Notes: a model not told the origin generated them from the letters alone. A DNA stretch of 32,263 nucleotides from an uncultured Lachnospiraceae bacterium (GCA_946617225.1 CAMOJW010000005.1:1-32263); one strand, 5' to 3'; shown: positions 6,679-15,999, counted from the first letter of the stretch. Numbers and translations: made by a program.

Positions 6679-9162
6679 ATGAAAGACTTCAGAGAGCGGC
6701 TGGGCCGGGAGTGGCTGTTCTGGGACGGCGGCATGGGGACCCTGCTGCAGGCCCGGGGCCTGGCGGGAGGAGAGCTCCCCGAGACGTGGAACCTGCGGTA
6801 TCCGGAACGGATCAGGGAGATCCACGAAGCCTACATGCGGGCCGGCTGCAACATCATCAACACCAATACTTTCGGCGCGAACAGGCTGAAATACCCGGAG
6901 GAACTGGCGGAGATCGTATCGGCGGGCGTCCGGATCGCCCGAGAGGCCCGGGACAACGTGTACCAGGACCGCACGGCGGAGCAGGACATCTATATCGCCC
7001 TGGATATCGGCCCCACGGGCAAGCTCCTGTCTCCTCTGGGCGACCTGCCCTTTGAGGAGGCTGTCTCTATCTTTGCGGAAGTGGTGCGTGCCGGTGCGGA
7101 GGCCGGCGCCGACCTGGTGCTGATCGAGACCATGAACGACAGCTATGAGGCCAAGGCGGCGGTACTGGCTGCCCGGGAGAACTGCAGCCTGCCTGTCGTG
7201 GTGACCACCGTTTACGATGAAAAGGGCAAGCTCCTGACCGGCGGCACGCCGGAGAGCGTGACGGCGACCCTGGAGGGACTCAGGGTGGATGCCCTGGGCG
7301 TCAACTGCAGCCTGGGACCGCGGCAGATGCTGCCCATCGTGCAGCGCCTCGCCGCTGCGACTTCCATCCCCGTGGTGGTCAATCCCAACGCAGGCCTGCC
7401 CCGCGAGGAGGGCGGCCGCACTGTTTATGACATGGACGCCCGGGAGTGGGCGGAGACGATGACGGAGATCGCCGCCTGCGGCGTGCAGGTGCTGGGCGGC
7501 TGCTGCGGGACGACGCCGGAGTACCTGTCGGAGCTGATCGGCAGGGTCAGGGCCGCAGAGGGAGGGATCCCCTTCCGTCCCCAGACCCGTAAGGACCGCA
7601 CGGTAGTCTCGAGTTTCTCGCAGGCCGTGGAGATCGGCGGCCGGCCGGTGATCATCGGCGAGCGGATCAATCCCACCGGCAAAAAGCGCTTCAAACAGGC
7701 CCTGCGCGAGCGGGACATCGACTATATCCTGGCCGAGGGCCTGCGTCAGGAGGATGCGGGCGCCCACGTACTGGATGTGAACGTCGGCCTGCCGGAGATC
7801 GATGAGCCGGCCATGATGGAGCAGGTGGTGCGGGAGCTGCAGAGCGTTACAGCCATGCCCCTGCAGATCGACACCTCGGATCCGGCGGCCATGGAGCGGG
7901 GGCTCCGGTACTGCAGCGGCAAGCCGCTCCTCAATTCCGTGAACGGCAAGCAGGAGGTCCTGGAGACGGTCCTTCCCATTGCGGCGCGGTACGGCGCGGT
8001 GGTGGTCGGCCTGTGCCTGGACGAGGGCGGCATCCCGGACACGGCGGACGGCCGCGTGGCCATCGCGCGCAGGATCTACGAGACGGCGGAGCGGTACGGG
8101 ATCGAGCGCAGGGATGTGGTGATCGACGGGCTGGCCATGACCATCTCCAGCGATACCCGGTCGGCGCAGGTCACGCTGGAGACCCTGCGCAGGGTCCGGG
8201 ACGAACTGGGAGGCCACACCATTCTGGGCGTCTCCAATATTTCCTTCGGGCTGCCCCAGAGGGAGCTCATCAATGCGGCTTTTCTCACCATGGCGATGCA
8301 GAACGGGCTGTCCTGCGCCATCATGAACCCCTGCAGCGAGGAGATGATGCGTGCCTACAGGTCCTACTGCGCGCTGGCGGACCTGGATCCCCAGTGTCGG
8401 GAGTACATCGCCGCTTACGCGAATGCCCCCAAAGCGGTCTACGGACAGGCGCCCGCCGGCAGTTCCGCGGGAGCGGCGGGGACTGCCGGAACGCAGTCCG
8501 GAGGAGCGGCATCCGGCGCCCAGTCTCAGGGGGCGGCATCCGGCGCCCGCAGCCTGGGAGAGTGCATCGAGCGAGGGCTCATCGGGCCCGCCCGGGAAGC
8601 GGCGGCGGCAGGCCTGCGCACCATGCCGGGCCTGGAGCTGATCGAAAAGGAGCTCATTCCCGCGCTGGACAGGGTCGGCAGAGGGTTTGAGGAGGGAACG
8701 CTTTTCCTCCCCCAGCTGCTGATGAGCGCGGATGCGGCAAGGGCCGCTTTTGACGCAGTCAGGGAGAGCATGGCCGACCAGCCCAGAGAGAGCCGGGGAA
8801 CGGTCATCCTTGCCACGGTCAAGGGGGACATCCATGACATAGGCAAGAACATCGTGAAGGTCATGCTTGAGAACTACGGATATGAGGTGATCGACCTGGG
8901 CAAGGACGTGGCCCCGGAAGTGATCGTGGAGACGGCGCTGGAGAAGGACGTGCGCCTGGTGGGGCTCAGCGCGCTGATGACCACCACCGTGGTGAGCATG
9001 GAGGAGACCATCCGCCAGCTCAGGGAGCGCAAGCCCGACACGAAAGTCGTGGTGGGCGGCGCCGTGCTCACGCAGGAATATGCGGACGCGATCGGCGCGG
9101 ACTGCTATGCCAGGGACGCGATGGCCACCGTGCGGTATGCCGACAGCGTATTCGGATACTGA
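6679..9162 (+). CDS. metH: Cobalamin-dependent methionine synthase lacking the activation domain
   Basis: Transfers the methyl group of methyl-THF through cobalamin to homocysteine. Domain order: homocysteine-binding barrel at about 1-300, with zinc cysteines in GVNCSLGP and GGCCGTTPEY; pterin-binding barrel at about 320-580 (IIGERINPTGKKRF, VGLPEIDEP, VNGKQEVLE); cap helices from about 625; B12 domain with GDIHDIGKN, whose His719 is the predicted lower cobalt ligand. At 827 aa it is far shorter than the roughly 1,200 aa of the E. coli protein because the activation domain is the separate upstream gene. A low-complexity Gly/Ala/Ser linker at about 590-626 contains a 27-bp tandem duplication. 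I chose the ATG at 6679, preceded by GAGGTGTTTT, rather than the ORF start inside the previous gene. Confidence 0.95.
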   Translation: MKDFRERLGREWLFWDGGMGTLLQARGLAGGELPETWNLRYPERIREIHEAYMRAGCNIINTNTFGANRLKYPEELAEIVSAGVRIAREARDNVYQDRTAEQDIYIALDIGPTGKLLSPLGDLPFEEAVSIFAEVVRAGAEAGADLVLIETMNDSYEAKAAVLAARENCSLPVVVTTVYDEKGKLLTGGTPESVTATLEGLRVDALGVNCSLGPRQMLPIVQRLAAATSIPVVVNPNAGLPREEGGRTVYDMDAREWAETMTEIAACGVQVLGGCCGTTPEYLSELIGRVRAAEGGIPFRPQTRKDRTVVSSFSQAVEIGGRPVIIGERINPTGKKRFKQALRERDIDYILAEGLRQEDAGAHVLDVNVGLPEIDEPAMMEQVVRELQSVTAMPLQIDTSDPAAMERGLRYCSGKPLLNSVNGKQEVLETVLPIAARYGAVVVGLCLDEGGIPDTADGRVAIARRIYETAERYGIERRDVVIDGLAMTISSDTRSAQVTLETLRRVRDELGGHTILGVSNISFGLPQRELINAAFLTMAMQNGLSCAIMNPCSEEMMRAYRSYCALADLDPQCREYIAAYANAPKAVYGQAPAGSSAGAAGTAGTQSGGAASGAQSQGAASGARSLGECIERGLIGPAREAAAAGLRTMPGLELIEKELIPALDRVGRGFEEGTLFLPQLLMSADAARAAFDAVRESMADQPRESRGTVILATVKGDIHDIGKNIVKVMLENYGYEVIDLGKDVAPEVIVETALEKDVRLVGLSALMTTTVVSMEETIRQLRERKPDTKVVVGGAVLTQEYADAIGADCYARDAMATVRYADSVFGY
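8503..8556. repeat. 27-bp in-frame tandem duplication in the metH linker
   Basis: Copies at 8503-8529 and 8530-8556 share GCGGCATCCGGCGCCC and encode the SGAQSQGAASGARS-type linker between the pterin and cap/B12 domains. Confidence 0.8.
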
Positions 9163-9193
9163 GACAGGAGCCCGTCATCGGGAAGAGGACAGC

Positions 9194-9844
9194 ATGAAGA
9201 TCTACATCATCAGACACGGGGAGACGGAACTGAACAAAGAGGGCAGACTGCAGGGATGGATCGACGAGCCGCTGAACGCCCTGGGCGTGCGGCTGGCCGA
9301 GGAGACCGGCAGGGCCTTGGGCAGAGAAGGGGTGCATTTTGACGCCTGTATCTCCAGTCCGCTGCAGAGAGCTGTCAGGACGGCCGAGATCCTGCTCCGG
9401 GAGAGCGGGAACACCGAGACGCCCATCACCACGGACGACCGCCTCAGGGAGCTGGGCATGGGCGTGCTGGACGGCAAGAGCATCGATCCCGCCGCCGGCG
9501 AGGTGGATCCCGGGCATCTGCACTTCCTGTTCCACGATCCCTGGAATATGACCGCCCCGGAAGGAGGGGAGGATACGCAGCAGGTGGTGGAGCGGACGCA
9601 GGCTTTTCTCAGGGAACTCGCTGCCCTGGACGATGACCGGACCTACCTGGTCAGCATGCACGGGTTCGCGCTCCGCGCGATGCTCAACTGCCTCTATGAG
9701 GACCCGCAGGACTTCTATCACGGCCATGTGCCGTACAACTGCGTGATCAACATCGTCGAGTCGCGGAACGGCCAGATGAAGCTGGTCGCGGATGACAGGC
9801 TCTATTACGACCCTTCGGAGGCCATCGACAGATATGCCGTCTGA
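9194..9844 (+). CDS. Histidine phosphatase (phosphoglycerate mutase superfamily)
   Basis: A 216-aa protein with the catalytic motif IIRHGETELNKEGRLQG at the N-terminus, SSPLQRAVRTAE, and VSMHGFALRAML carrying the second active-site His. The fold is certain but the substrate is not: members act on sugar phosphates, alpha-ribazole phosphate or phosphoglycerate. Its place after metH could hint at cobalamin handling, but that is weak. The ATG at 9194 follows GGAAGAGGACAGC. It lies 31 nt after metH and 19 nt before the epimerase gene, so it is probably co-transcribed with both. Confidence 0.9.
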   Translation: MKIYIIRHGETELNKEGRLQGWIDEPLNALGVRLAEETGRALGREGVHFDACISSPLQRAVRTAEILLRESGNTETPITTDDRLRELGMGVLDGKSIDPAAGEVDPGHLHFLFHDPWNMTAPEGGEDTQQVVERTQAFLRELAALDDDRTYLVSMHGFALRAMLNCLYEDPQDFYHGHVPYNCVINIVESRNGQMKLVADDRLYYDPSEAIDRYAV

Positions 9845-9863
9845 TGAGAACAGGAGAGAGGCT

Positions 9864-10967
9864 ATGATCTTATATGACAGTGCCCTGTGGAGACAGGACC
9901 TGGACACCATCGTCGACCGCTTCCCGGAGCTGAGGGAACTGGAGGGCAGGCGGGTCCTGATCACCGGCGCCGGCGGACTGATCTGCAGTGCCGCCGCAGA
10001 TATCCTGCTCAGGTACAATGACCGGATCGCGGACCCCTCCCGCCGGATCACCGTGCTGGCAGCCGGCCGCAGCCGCGACAGGATGGCGGCGCGCTACGGC
10101 AGCCGTCTCAGGGATCCCGGGCAGGAGGGCGACCTGTTTTATGTCGCCTATGATGCTGCCTCGGGGGACAACCGCCTCAGGGAGACGCTGCCGGAAGGCT
10201 GCGCGTACATCCTGCACGGGGCCTCCAATGCCTACCCCGGCAGGATCGTCAGAGAGCCCGTGGAGACCATGCTCTCCAATTTCACAGGCCTGTATGAGCT
10301 GCTGACCTTCCTGCGGGAGACCGGCGGCGGCCGCCTCCTGTTCGTCTCCAGCAGTGAAGTCTACGGAAAAAAAGAAGGCATACAGCCCTACCGTGAAGAT
10401 GAGTACGGCTATATCGACCTTCTGAATCCGCGCAATTCCTATTCGGTGGGCAAAAGAGCCGCCGAGACCCTCTGCGCCAGCTATGCCTCCCAGTACGCGG
10501 AGGCGGGCGTTGAGACGGTGATCGCCCGTCCGGGCCACATCTACGGGCCCACGGCTTCCCGGAGCGACAACCGCGTTTCCAGCGCCTGGGCGTATGCGGC
10601 TGCCCGCGGCGAGGATATCGTCATGAAGAGCGACGGCGCACAGATCCGCAGCTACTGCTACTGCCTCGACTGTGCGTCCGCGATGCTGGAGATCCTGCTC
10701 AGGGGGGAGAACGGGCATGCCTACAATATCTCCAATCCCAACTCTATCATCTCCATCCGCGGGATGGCGGAGGTCCTGACCCGCGCGGCCGGTGTCCGCC
10801 TGATCAGGGAGGAAGCCACCGCCGAGGAGCGAAAGGGCTTCAACCCCATGAGCAACTCCTCCCTCGACGCCCGGAGCCTGTCAGCGCTCGGGTGGGAGGG
10901 CTGTTTTGACGCTGACACCGGTTTCTCCCATACCGTGACCATCCTGCAGGAGCTGGCGGAGCACTGA
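9864..10967 (+). CDS. NAD-dependent epimerase/dehydratase (extended SDR)
   Basis: A 367-aa protein. A Rossmann nucleotide-binding motif VLITGAGGLICSAA lies at about 30-43; the third glycine of GxxGxxG is replaced by Cys. VSSSEVYG gives the active-site Ser region and YSVGKRAAET the YxxxK pair. IARPGHIYGP is the typical late substrate-binding motif. Relatives convert nucleotide sugars (4,6-dehydratases, 4-epimerases or decarboxylases). It is unusual in having about 30 residues before the Rossmann strand. The likely role is synthesis of a surface or capsule sugar, but no glycosyltransferase neighbours support this. It is the last gene of the plus-strand run and converges on kdpE with an 18-nt gap. 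Confidence 0.85.
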   Translation: MILYDSALWRQDLDTIVDRFPELRELEGRRVLITGAGGLICSAAADILLRYNDRIADPSRRITVLAAGRSRDRMAARYGSRLRDPGQEGDLFYVAYDAASGDNRLRETLPEGCAYILHGASNAYPGRIVREPVETMLSNFTGLYELLTFLRETGGGRLLFVSSSEVYGKKEGIQPYREDEYGYIDLLNPRNSYSVGKRAAETLCASYASQYAEAGVETVIARPGHIYGPTASRSDNRVSSAWAYAAARGEDIVMKSDGAQIRSYCYCLDCASAMLEILLRGENGHAYNISNPNSIISIRGMAEVLTRAAGVRLIREEATAEERKGFNPMSNSSLDARSLSALGWEGCFDADTGFSHTVTILQELAEH

Positions 10968-10985
10968 GTACGGAGCCGCAGGCCG

Positions 10986-11684
10986 TCACTCCACCTTGAG
11001 CATGCGGTAGCCCACGCCCACATGGGTCTGTATGTACTGCGGCGCGTCCGGGCCGGATTCCAGCTTGCGTCTCAGGGTCGCCATGAAGACCCGCAGGGAG
11101 GCGATATCGTTGTCCCAGCTGCTGCCCCAGATACTGCGGGTGATGAAAGTGTGGGTGAGGACTTTGCCGGTGTTTCTGGCCATGAGGCACAGAAGTTTGT
11201 ATTCGATGGGGGTCAGGTGCAGTTCCTGCCCGTCCAGAGTGACGCAGCCGGCCGCGTAGTCGATCCGGAGCTGCCCGTTGACATAGAAGGATTCTCCCGG
11301 GGAAGAGGCTTCCAGCAGAGCCAGTCTCCTCTGGGTGACCCGGAGGCGGGCCAGCAGTTCGTCCACGGAGAAAGGTTTGGTCAGATAGTCATCCGCGCCC
11401 GCGTCCAGGGCGCGGATCTTGTCTGTGTCCTCGCTTCTGGCGCTGATCACGATGATGGGCATATTGGACCAGCTGCGGATCCGTTCGATGACCTCCACGC
11501 CGTCGATATCCGGGAGCCCCAGGTCCAGCAGGACTATGTCGGGGTTGTGGGAGGCCGCCTCCAGCACGGCGCTCTCGCCGGTCGAGGCCGTGATATATAC
11601 GTATTCGTGGGCTTTCAGAGTCAGGGTGATCAGATTGCGGACGGGGGCGTCGTCCTCCACCACCAGAATCCTGGCTTTATTCAT
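10986..11684 (-). CDS. kdpE: KdpE-like OmpR-family response regulator
   Basis: A 232-aa two-component regulator. The receiver domain has acidic residues VVEDD, phospho-acceptor Asp54 in DIVLLDLGLPD, and the switch Lys in DYLTKPFS. The C-terminal winged-helix domain has LTPIEYKLLCLMARN and a recognition region VFMATLRRKLE. The start codon overlaps the end of the sensor gene by 8 nt, so the two are translationally coupled; GGAGG lies inside the sensor's last codons. The order trkH-trkA-small gene-kdpD-kdpE suggests it controls potassium uptake through Trk/Ktr here, since kdpFABC is absent from the window. Confidence 0.9.
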   Translation of the reverse strand: MNKARILVVEDDAPVRNLITLTLKAHEYVYITASTGESAVLEAASHNPDIVLLDLGLPDIDGVEVIERIRSWSNMPIIVISARSEDTDKIRALDAGADDYLTKPFSVDELLARLRVTQRRLALLEASSPGESFYVNGQLRIDYAAGCVTLDGQELHLTPIEYKLLCLMARNTGKVLTHTFITRSIWGSSWDNDIASLRVFMATLRRKLESGPDAPQYIQTHVGVGYRMLKVE

Positions 11685-13674
11685 GCAGCATCACCTCCTC
11701 GGCGGGCAGCGTAAATTCAAAGATACACCCGTGGGGATCATTATCCCGCAGCGTGAGCTCGCCGCCGTGCGCCCGGACGATCGAGCGGCACAGGGAGAGC
11801 CCCAGGCCCAGGCTCCGGCGGCTGTCGGCCACCGAATTCCTGCCGGTATAGAACATGTCAAAAACGTACGGTTTGTCCTCGTCCGGGATACCGGGACCGG
11901 TGTCGGTCACATGGATCAGGATCTCCGGACCGCGCCTGCAGGCACCTATCAGGATCTCGGTGCCGGCGGGCGTATATTTTACGGCATTGTCCGCCAGGTT
12001 GATGATCACCTGGATCACCAGTTTGGCATCCATGCGGGCCATGAGCAGTTTCTCACCGCCGTCGGACAGATCCGTCCGGTCGATCCGCAGGGCATGACCT
12101 CTGCCGCGGACATGCAGGAGCGCCTCTTCCAGCACTTCCGCCACGGGCTGCGGCGAGAGCCGGAGTTCCATCTTGCCCTCCCGGATCCGGGAGATGGCCA
12201 GGAGATTCTCCACCAGACTGATGAGCCACTGCGCATCCTCATAAATATCCCGGTAGACCTGTGTGCGGGTCTCCGCGTCCATTTCGTTGCCGCTGCGCAG
12301 CAGATTGTCGGCATTGCCCGAGATGGAGGTCAGGGGCGTGCGCAGGTCGTGGGAGATCGCTCTCAGCAGGTCCGCCCGGAGCTGCTCATTGCGGGCCCGC
12401 ACGGCCGCCTCTTCCTTCTCCTTGTGGTTGCGGTAACTCTCGATGGCCAGGGCACACTCGCCCACGATGGAGAGGAGGACACTGTCGAAAGGCACGTCCA
12501 GAGAGATCCCGCGGCAGTCGACGGCAATGACGCCGTAAGCGTGGCTGCGGATCACGACGGGCAGAAACAGGAAAGACGCGTCCGGAAAGACTTCCGTGGA
12601 GGCGCCCGCCTTGTTCCGGCTGTGCAGCGCCCAGTCTGCCACCTTGCGCTCCTCCTCCCCGGGGTCCGGTCTGGACGGTTCGTCCGGGAGAGAATAGAAG
12701 ACGCAGTCGCCCAGTCTGCCGTCGCGCTCCGGGTAGACGGCGACACCGCATCCCAGGAGCTTCCGGAGCTGCTCCGCTGTCACCTGCAGGATCTCCTCTT
12801 CTCCGTGGGCTTTGCTCAGCAGCTGGTCTGTATCGAACAGGATCTTGGACCGATAGGCGGCCTGGGCCGACAGCTTGATCTGGTCTTTCAGGCGGTTGGC
12901 CAGCGTTCCGGTGATGATGGCGGTGGCCAGCATGATGGCAAAAGTGACCGGGTAGCCGCTTCCGTAGGCGTGAAAAGTGAACCGGGGCTCTGTGAGAAAG
13001 AAATTGAAGAGCACCACGCTGAGCACGGCACCGATGACGCTGCAGGCGTAGCCCCGTGTGAACACGGAGATCAGCAGGACGCCCAGGATATACACGGGCG
13101 TTATGTTATATTCCGCGAAGTGCAGCCGCAGAAAGAGAGAGCCGAGCACCGTCACCAGCGTCAGGATCACACCCATGATCAGCACGTCGGAGACGCCGGA
13201 CAGGATCTGCCCCGGCAGATAGACGCGGCGCTCCCGGTAATCGCTGTCCGAGGCGGGATCCGGGATGATGTGGACGTCGATGTCAGGCGTCTGTTCGCGG
13301 ATCCGTTCGCTCAGCGGAGGCGGGCTCCAGATATGGCGGCGGCTGGTGCTGCTGCGGCCCAGGACCAGGATCGTGATGCCCGAGACGCGGACGAATTCCG
13401 CGATCTGTTCCACCACGTCCTCGCCCTCCACGACGGCGATGTCCGCGCCGAGGTTCTCGGCGAGCCGCATATTGGCATGGAGACGCTCCCGGTCCGACGC
13501 AGACATACTGCGGGAACCGGGTGTCTGGACATAGAGGGCTGTGAAGCTTCCCCGGAATGCAGCTGCCATCTTGGAGGCGGTGTGCATGATGCGGGCATTG
13601 GAAGGGGAAGATGACAGACAGGCCAGGATATGTTCACCGCCTGCGCGGTCAGCTGCGGTCTCTTTTGGCATCAT
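11677..13674 (-). CDS. kdpD: KdpD-like sensor histidine kinase lacking the N-terminal KdpD domain
   Basis: A 665-aa membrane sensor kinase. A Usp-like domain (HILACLSSSPSN, LVLGRSSTSRRH) is followed by a four-helix DUF4118 membrane region at about 160-260, a GAF-like domain, HisKA with His442 in AISHDLRTPLTS, and HATPase_c (NLADNAVKYTP, DTGPGIPDED, LGLGLSLC). E. coli KdpD is about 895 aa; the missing part is the N-terminal P-loop KdpD domain. The ORF track starts at a GTG at 13710. I prefer the ATG at 13674 (another follows at 13671), which lies within the end of the upstream small gene, implying coupled translation. The ribosome binding site is weak. It probably senses potassium or turgor and phosphorylates the overlapping KdpE. 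Confidence 0.88.
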   Translation of the reverse strand: MMPKETAADRAGGEHILACLSSSPSNARIMHTASKMAAAFRGSFTALYVQTPGSRSMSASDRERLHANMRLAENLGADIAVVEGEDVVEQIAEFVRVSGITILVLGRSSTSRRHIWSPPPLSERIREQTPDIDVHIIPDPASDSDYRERRVYLPGQILSGVSDVLIMGVILTLVTVLGSLFLRLHFAEYNITPVYILGVLLISVFTRGYACSVIGAVLSVVLFNFFLTEPRFTFHAYGSGYPVTFAIMLATAIITGTLANRLKDQIKLSAQAAYRSKILFDTDQLLSKAHGEEEILQVTAEQLRKLLGCGVAVYPERDGRLGDCVFYSLPDEPSRPDPGEEERKVADWALHSRNKAGASTEVFPDASFLFLPVVIRSHAYGVIAVDCRGISLDVPFDSVLLSIVGECALAIESYRNHKEKEEAAVRARNEQLRADLLRAISHDLRTPLTSISGNADNLLRSGNEMDAETRTQVYRDIYEDAQWLISLVENLLAISRIREGKMELRLSPQPVAEVLEEALLHVRGRGHALRIDRTDLSDGGEKLLMARMDAKLVIQVIINLADNAVKYTPAGTEILIGACRRGPEILIHVTDTGPGIPDEDKPYVFDMFYTGRNSVADSRRSLGLGLSLCRSIVRAHGGELTLRDNDPHGCIFEFTLPAEEVMLHE

Positions 13675-13849
13675 GTTTTTGGTCTTTCTGCGCGGTATGC
13701 TTCCCGGCACGTCTTCTGCGGCGAGGGGAGTAATGGCGCTTGCCCTGGCTCTTCCGGAGGATGATCAGCACGTCCAGATATCTGATGACAGCGATCCCCA
13801 GTCCAAGCAGGATCAGAAAGCTGATAACAGCCAGAATTATCTCCCTCAT
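13649..13849 (-). CDS. Small membrane protein between trkA and kdpD
   Basis: A 66-aa protein with one hydrophobic segment at about 4-28 (IILAVISFLILLGLGIAVI) and a very basic tail with RRRRR. GAGGTGATAAA directly before the ATG is a strong ribosome binding site, and the reading frame ends 26 nt inside kdpD, so it appears to be a real, coupled gene and not a shadow. I do not recognise the family. Its position suggests an accessory of the potassium channel or the KdpD sensor, as KdpF is for KdpA, but there is no sequence similarity I can claim. Confidence 0.65.
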   Translation of the reverse strand: MREIILAVISFLILLGLGIAVIRYLDVLIILRKSQGKRHYSPRRRRRAGKHTAQKDQKHDAKRDRS

Positions 13850-13915
13850 TTTATCACCTCTGTTCTTTCAGATACAGCTTTTTACGAACAACAGCGGAAG
13901 GGACGGGTCCGGGGG

Positions 13916-14563
13916 TCAGATGCGGAAGCATTTACGCAGGTCCCGGTATTCGCCCAGGACCAGAAGCGTCATATCGCTGTCGAGCAGGGTGTCGGGTTTG
14001 ACTACCACGTTCATGCGGCCGTCTTTCTTGACGGCGATGATCTGGATCTCGTAGCGCTTGCGGATATCCAGTTCCTTCACCGTATGGCCGGCCCACTTCG
14101 GCGGCAGGGCGACCTCACAGATGGAGTGGCGGTCATCCAGTTCGATATAATCGAGGAGATGGTCCGAGCTGTAGCGGATGGCCGTCCACACAGCCACCTG
14201 TTTTTCCGGGTAGACGACCTCGTCAGCACCGACGAGCAGCAGGAACTTGGTCTGGACGTCCTGCTCTCCGCGGGCGACCACCTGGTGGGCGCCCAGTTCC
14301 TTCAGGAGGGAAGTGGTCTCCAGAGAACTCTGGAAATCGCCGCCGATGGCCACGATACACACGTCAAAATCCGGGATCCCCAGCGAGCGGAGAAAATCCG
14401 CCCTCGTGCTGTCGCCGATCTGTGCGTTGGTGACGTAGGGCAGCACTTCGTTGACGCGGTCTTCGTCCTTGTCCACTGCCATCACTTCGTGACCCAGCTG
14501 TCTGAGCTGGGCGGCGGCATGCCGCCCGAAACGTCCGAGTCCGATCAAAAGGATCGATTTCAT
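13916..14563 (-). CDS. trkA: TrkA/KtrA-type RCK potassium channel regulator
   Basis: A 215-aa cytoplasmic gating subunit. It starts with a Rossmann nucleotide motif, ILLIGLGRFGRHAA, and an acidic residue at the end of strand 2 (VMAVDKDEDRV), typical of RCK_N. The later part has VALPPKWAGHTVKELDIRKRYEIQIIAVKKDG, typical of RCK_C. It has one RCK_N/RCK_C unit, like KtrA, and not the doubled form of E. coli TrkA. AAGGAGG lies 5 nt before the ATG at 14563; the longer ORF start is not needed. It pairs with the trkH gene just upstream. Confidence 0.92.
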   Translation of the reverse strand: MKSILLIGLGRFGRHAAAQLRQLGHEVMAVDKDEDRVNEVLPYVTNAQIGDSTRADFLRSLGIPDFDVCIVAIGGDFQSSLETTSLLKELGAHQVVARGEQDVQTKFLLLVGADEVVYPEKQVAVWTAIRYSSDHLLDYIELDDRHSICEVALPPKWAGHTVKELDIRKRYEIQIIAVKKDGRMNVVVKPDTLLDSDMTLLVLGEYRDLRKCFRI

Positions 14564-14622
14564 AGTTGCCTCCTTAACGGCTGACGGCACCTCTGCGGGC
14601 TTCTTTTCCCGGGGGTATGCGT

Positions 14623-15999
14623 TCAGCCGACAGTTACGTTTTCCTTCGGCAGTCTGGCGCTGACCCGGTCCAAAGGAGAGAGTGCCGCATAGAACAGAGT
14701 CAGGCCGCCGACTCTGCCGAAGAACATCAGAAACATGAGCACCGCCCTGGACAGGCCGCCCAGCCCCGGTGTGATCCCCAGGCTCAGCCCCACCGTTCCG
14801 ATGGCGGAGGCCGTCTCAAAGAGGCACTCGACCACAGGGAGCTGTTCGGCAGTGCTGATCACCATAGCTCCGGTGAGGAAAAGGATCATATACATCCACA
14901 TGATGGCGGAAGCCTTACGCACAGCGCTCCTGTCTAAGCGGCGGCCGAACAGCCTGGCGTCTTCCCTGTGGGTGAAGACGGCCGCCATATTGGCTGCCAG
15001 CACCACGAAGGTGGTGGTCTTCATGCCGCCCGCCGTGGAGCCCGGAGATCCGCCGATCAGCATCAGAAAGATGAGGACGGCCCGGCTGCTCCCCTGCAGA
15101 TGCTGCAGGTCGGCGGTGTTAAAACCCGCGGTCCTGGCTGTTACAGACTGGAACAGTGCGGACAGGACCCTCTCTCCGGAGGAGAGATCCCTCATGTCCG
15201 TGAGATAGAAGAAGGCGGCCGGAAGGAGGATCAGCAGGGCGGTGGAGGCCAGGATGACTTTGGTCTGCAGGTGCCAGCGCTGCACGTCGGTACCGTTCCT
15301 GCGCAGGTCCTCCCAGGTGAGGAAACCGATACCTCCCGTCACGATCAGCGCCATGACGGCCAGGTTGATGACCGGATCTGCGGCGTATCCGGTGAGAGAG
15401 ACATAAGGCTTGCTCTGTGTCCCCAGGATATCAAAACCCGCGTTGCAGAACGCGGAGACAGAGTGGAAACCGGCCAGCCAGATCCCTTTCAGGCCGTGCC
15501 TGCTGACAAATACGGGAAGCATGGCAGCCATTCCCAGGCCCTCTGCCAGCAGTGTGCCCCCCAGGATCAGTCTCGTAAGAGGGACGATCCCGCCCAGATG
15601 CGGCGCTGAGACCGCTTCCTGCATGGTACATTTGCGCTGCAGGGAGATCTTTCTTCCCGTGATGTGTGCGGCGGCTATGGCGTAGGTCACGATGCCCAGG
15701 CCCCCGATCTGGATCAGGGTCAGGATCACAGCCTGGCCGAAAGGGGACCAGTAGGAAGCCGTGTCCCTTACCACGAGGCCGGTGACGCAGACCGCGGAGA
15801 CGGAGGTAAACAGGGCATCCGAAAAGGATGCCGGGACATCTCCCCGTACGGCGGCGGGCAGTGTCAGCAGAAGGGCCCCGGTCAGGATCACGGACGAAAA
15901 GCCCAATATTATGAGGCGGAAGGTGGTCAGCCTGAAGAGCGGGAGACGCCGGTACTCTTCCGCGCTCTGTAAAGTCTGTGTGTTGATATATCTCTGCAT
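14623..15999 (-). CDS. trkH: TrkH/KtrB-type potassium uptake pore
   Basis: A 458-aa integral membrane protein with the four-repeat channel-like pore. Selectivity-filter loops are visible in order: VSAVCVTGLV, AFCNAGFDI, ARTAGFNT and IGTVGLS, each with the key Gly. The length is typical of KtrB-type pores. Two starts exist, at 16005 and 15999. AGGAG is 1-2 nt from the first and about 7 nt from the second, so MQRYINTQ at 15999 is preferred. It would work with TrkA/KtrA, possibly driven by sodium. It is the first gene of the five-gene minus-strand module. Confidence 0.92.
   Translation of the reverse strand: MQRYINTQTLQSAEEYRRLPLFRLTTFRLIILGFSSVILTGALLLTLPAAVRGDVPASFSDALFTSVSAVCVTGLVVRDTASYWSPFGQAVILTLIQIGGLGIVTYAIAAAHITGRKISLQRKCTMQEAVSAPHLGGIVPLTRLILGGTLLAEGLGMAAMLPVFVSRHGLKGIWLAGFHSVSAFCNAGFDILGTQSKPYVSLTGYAADPVINLAVMALIVTGGIGFLTWEDLRRNGTDVQRWHLQTKVILASTALLILLPAAFFYLTDMRDLSSGERVLSALFQSVTARTAGFNTADLQHLQGSSRAVLIFLMLIGGSPGSTAGGMKTTTFVVLAANMAAVFTHREDARLFGRRLDRSAVRKASAIMWMYMILFLTGAMVISTAEQLPVVECLFETASAIGTVGLSLGITPGLGGLSRAVLMFLMFFGRVGGLTLFYAALSPLDRVSARLPKENVTVG

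Noticed and set aside
6541-8835. 764-aa minus-strand ORF opposite metH
   Set aside because: It has no recognisable domain and is rich in Arg, Gly, His and Asp, as expected for antisense of a GC-rich gene.
11419-13614. 731-aa plus-strand ORF opposite kdpD/kdpE
   Set aside because: It is a shadow of GC-rich coding DNA; the minus strand carries complete kinase and receiver motifs.
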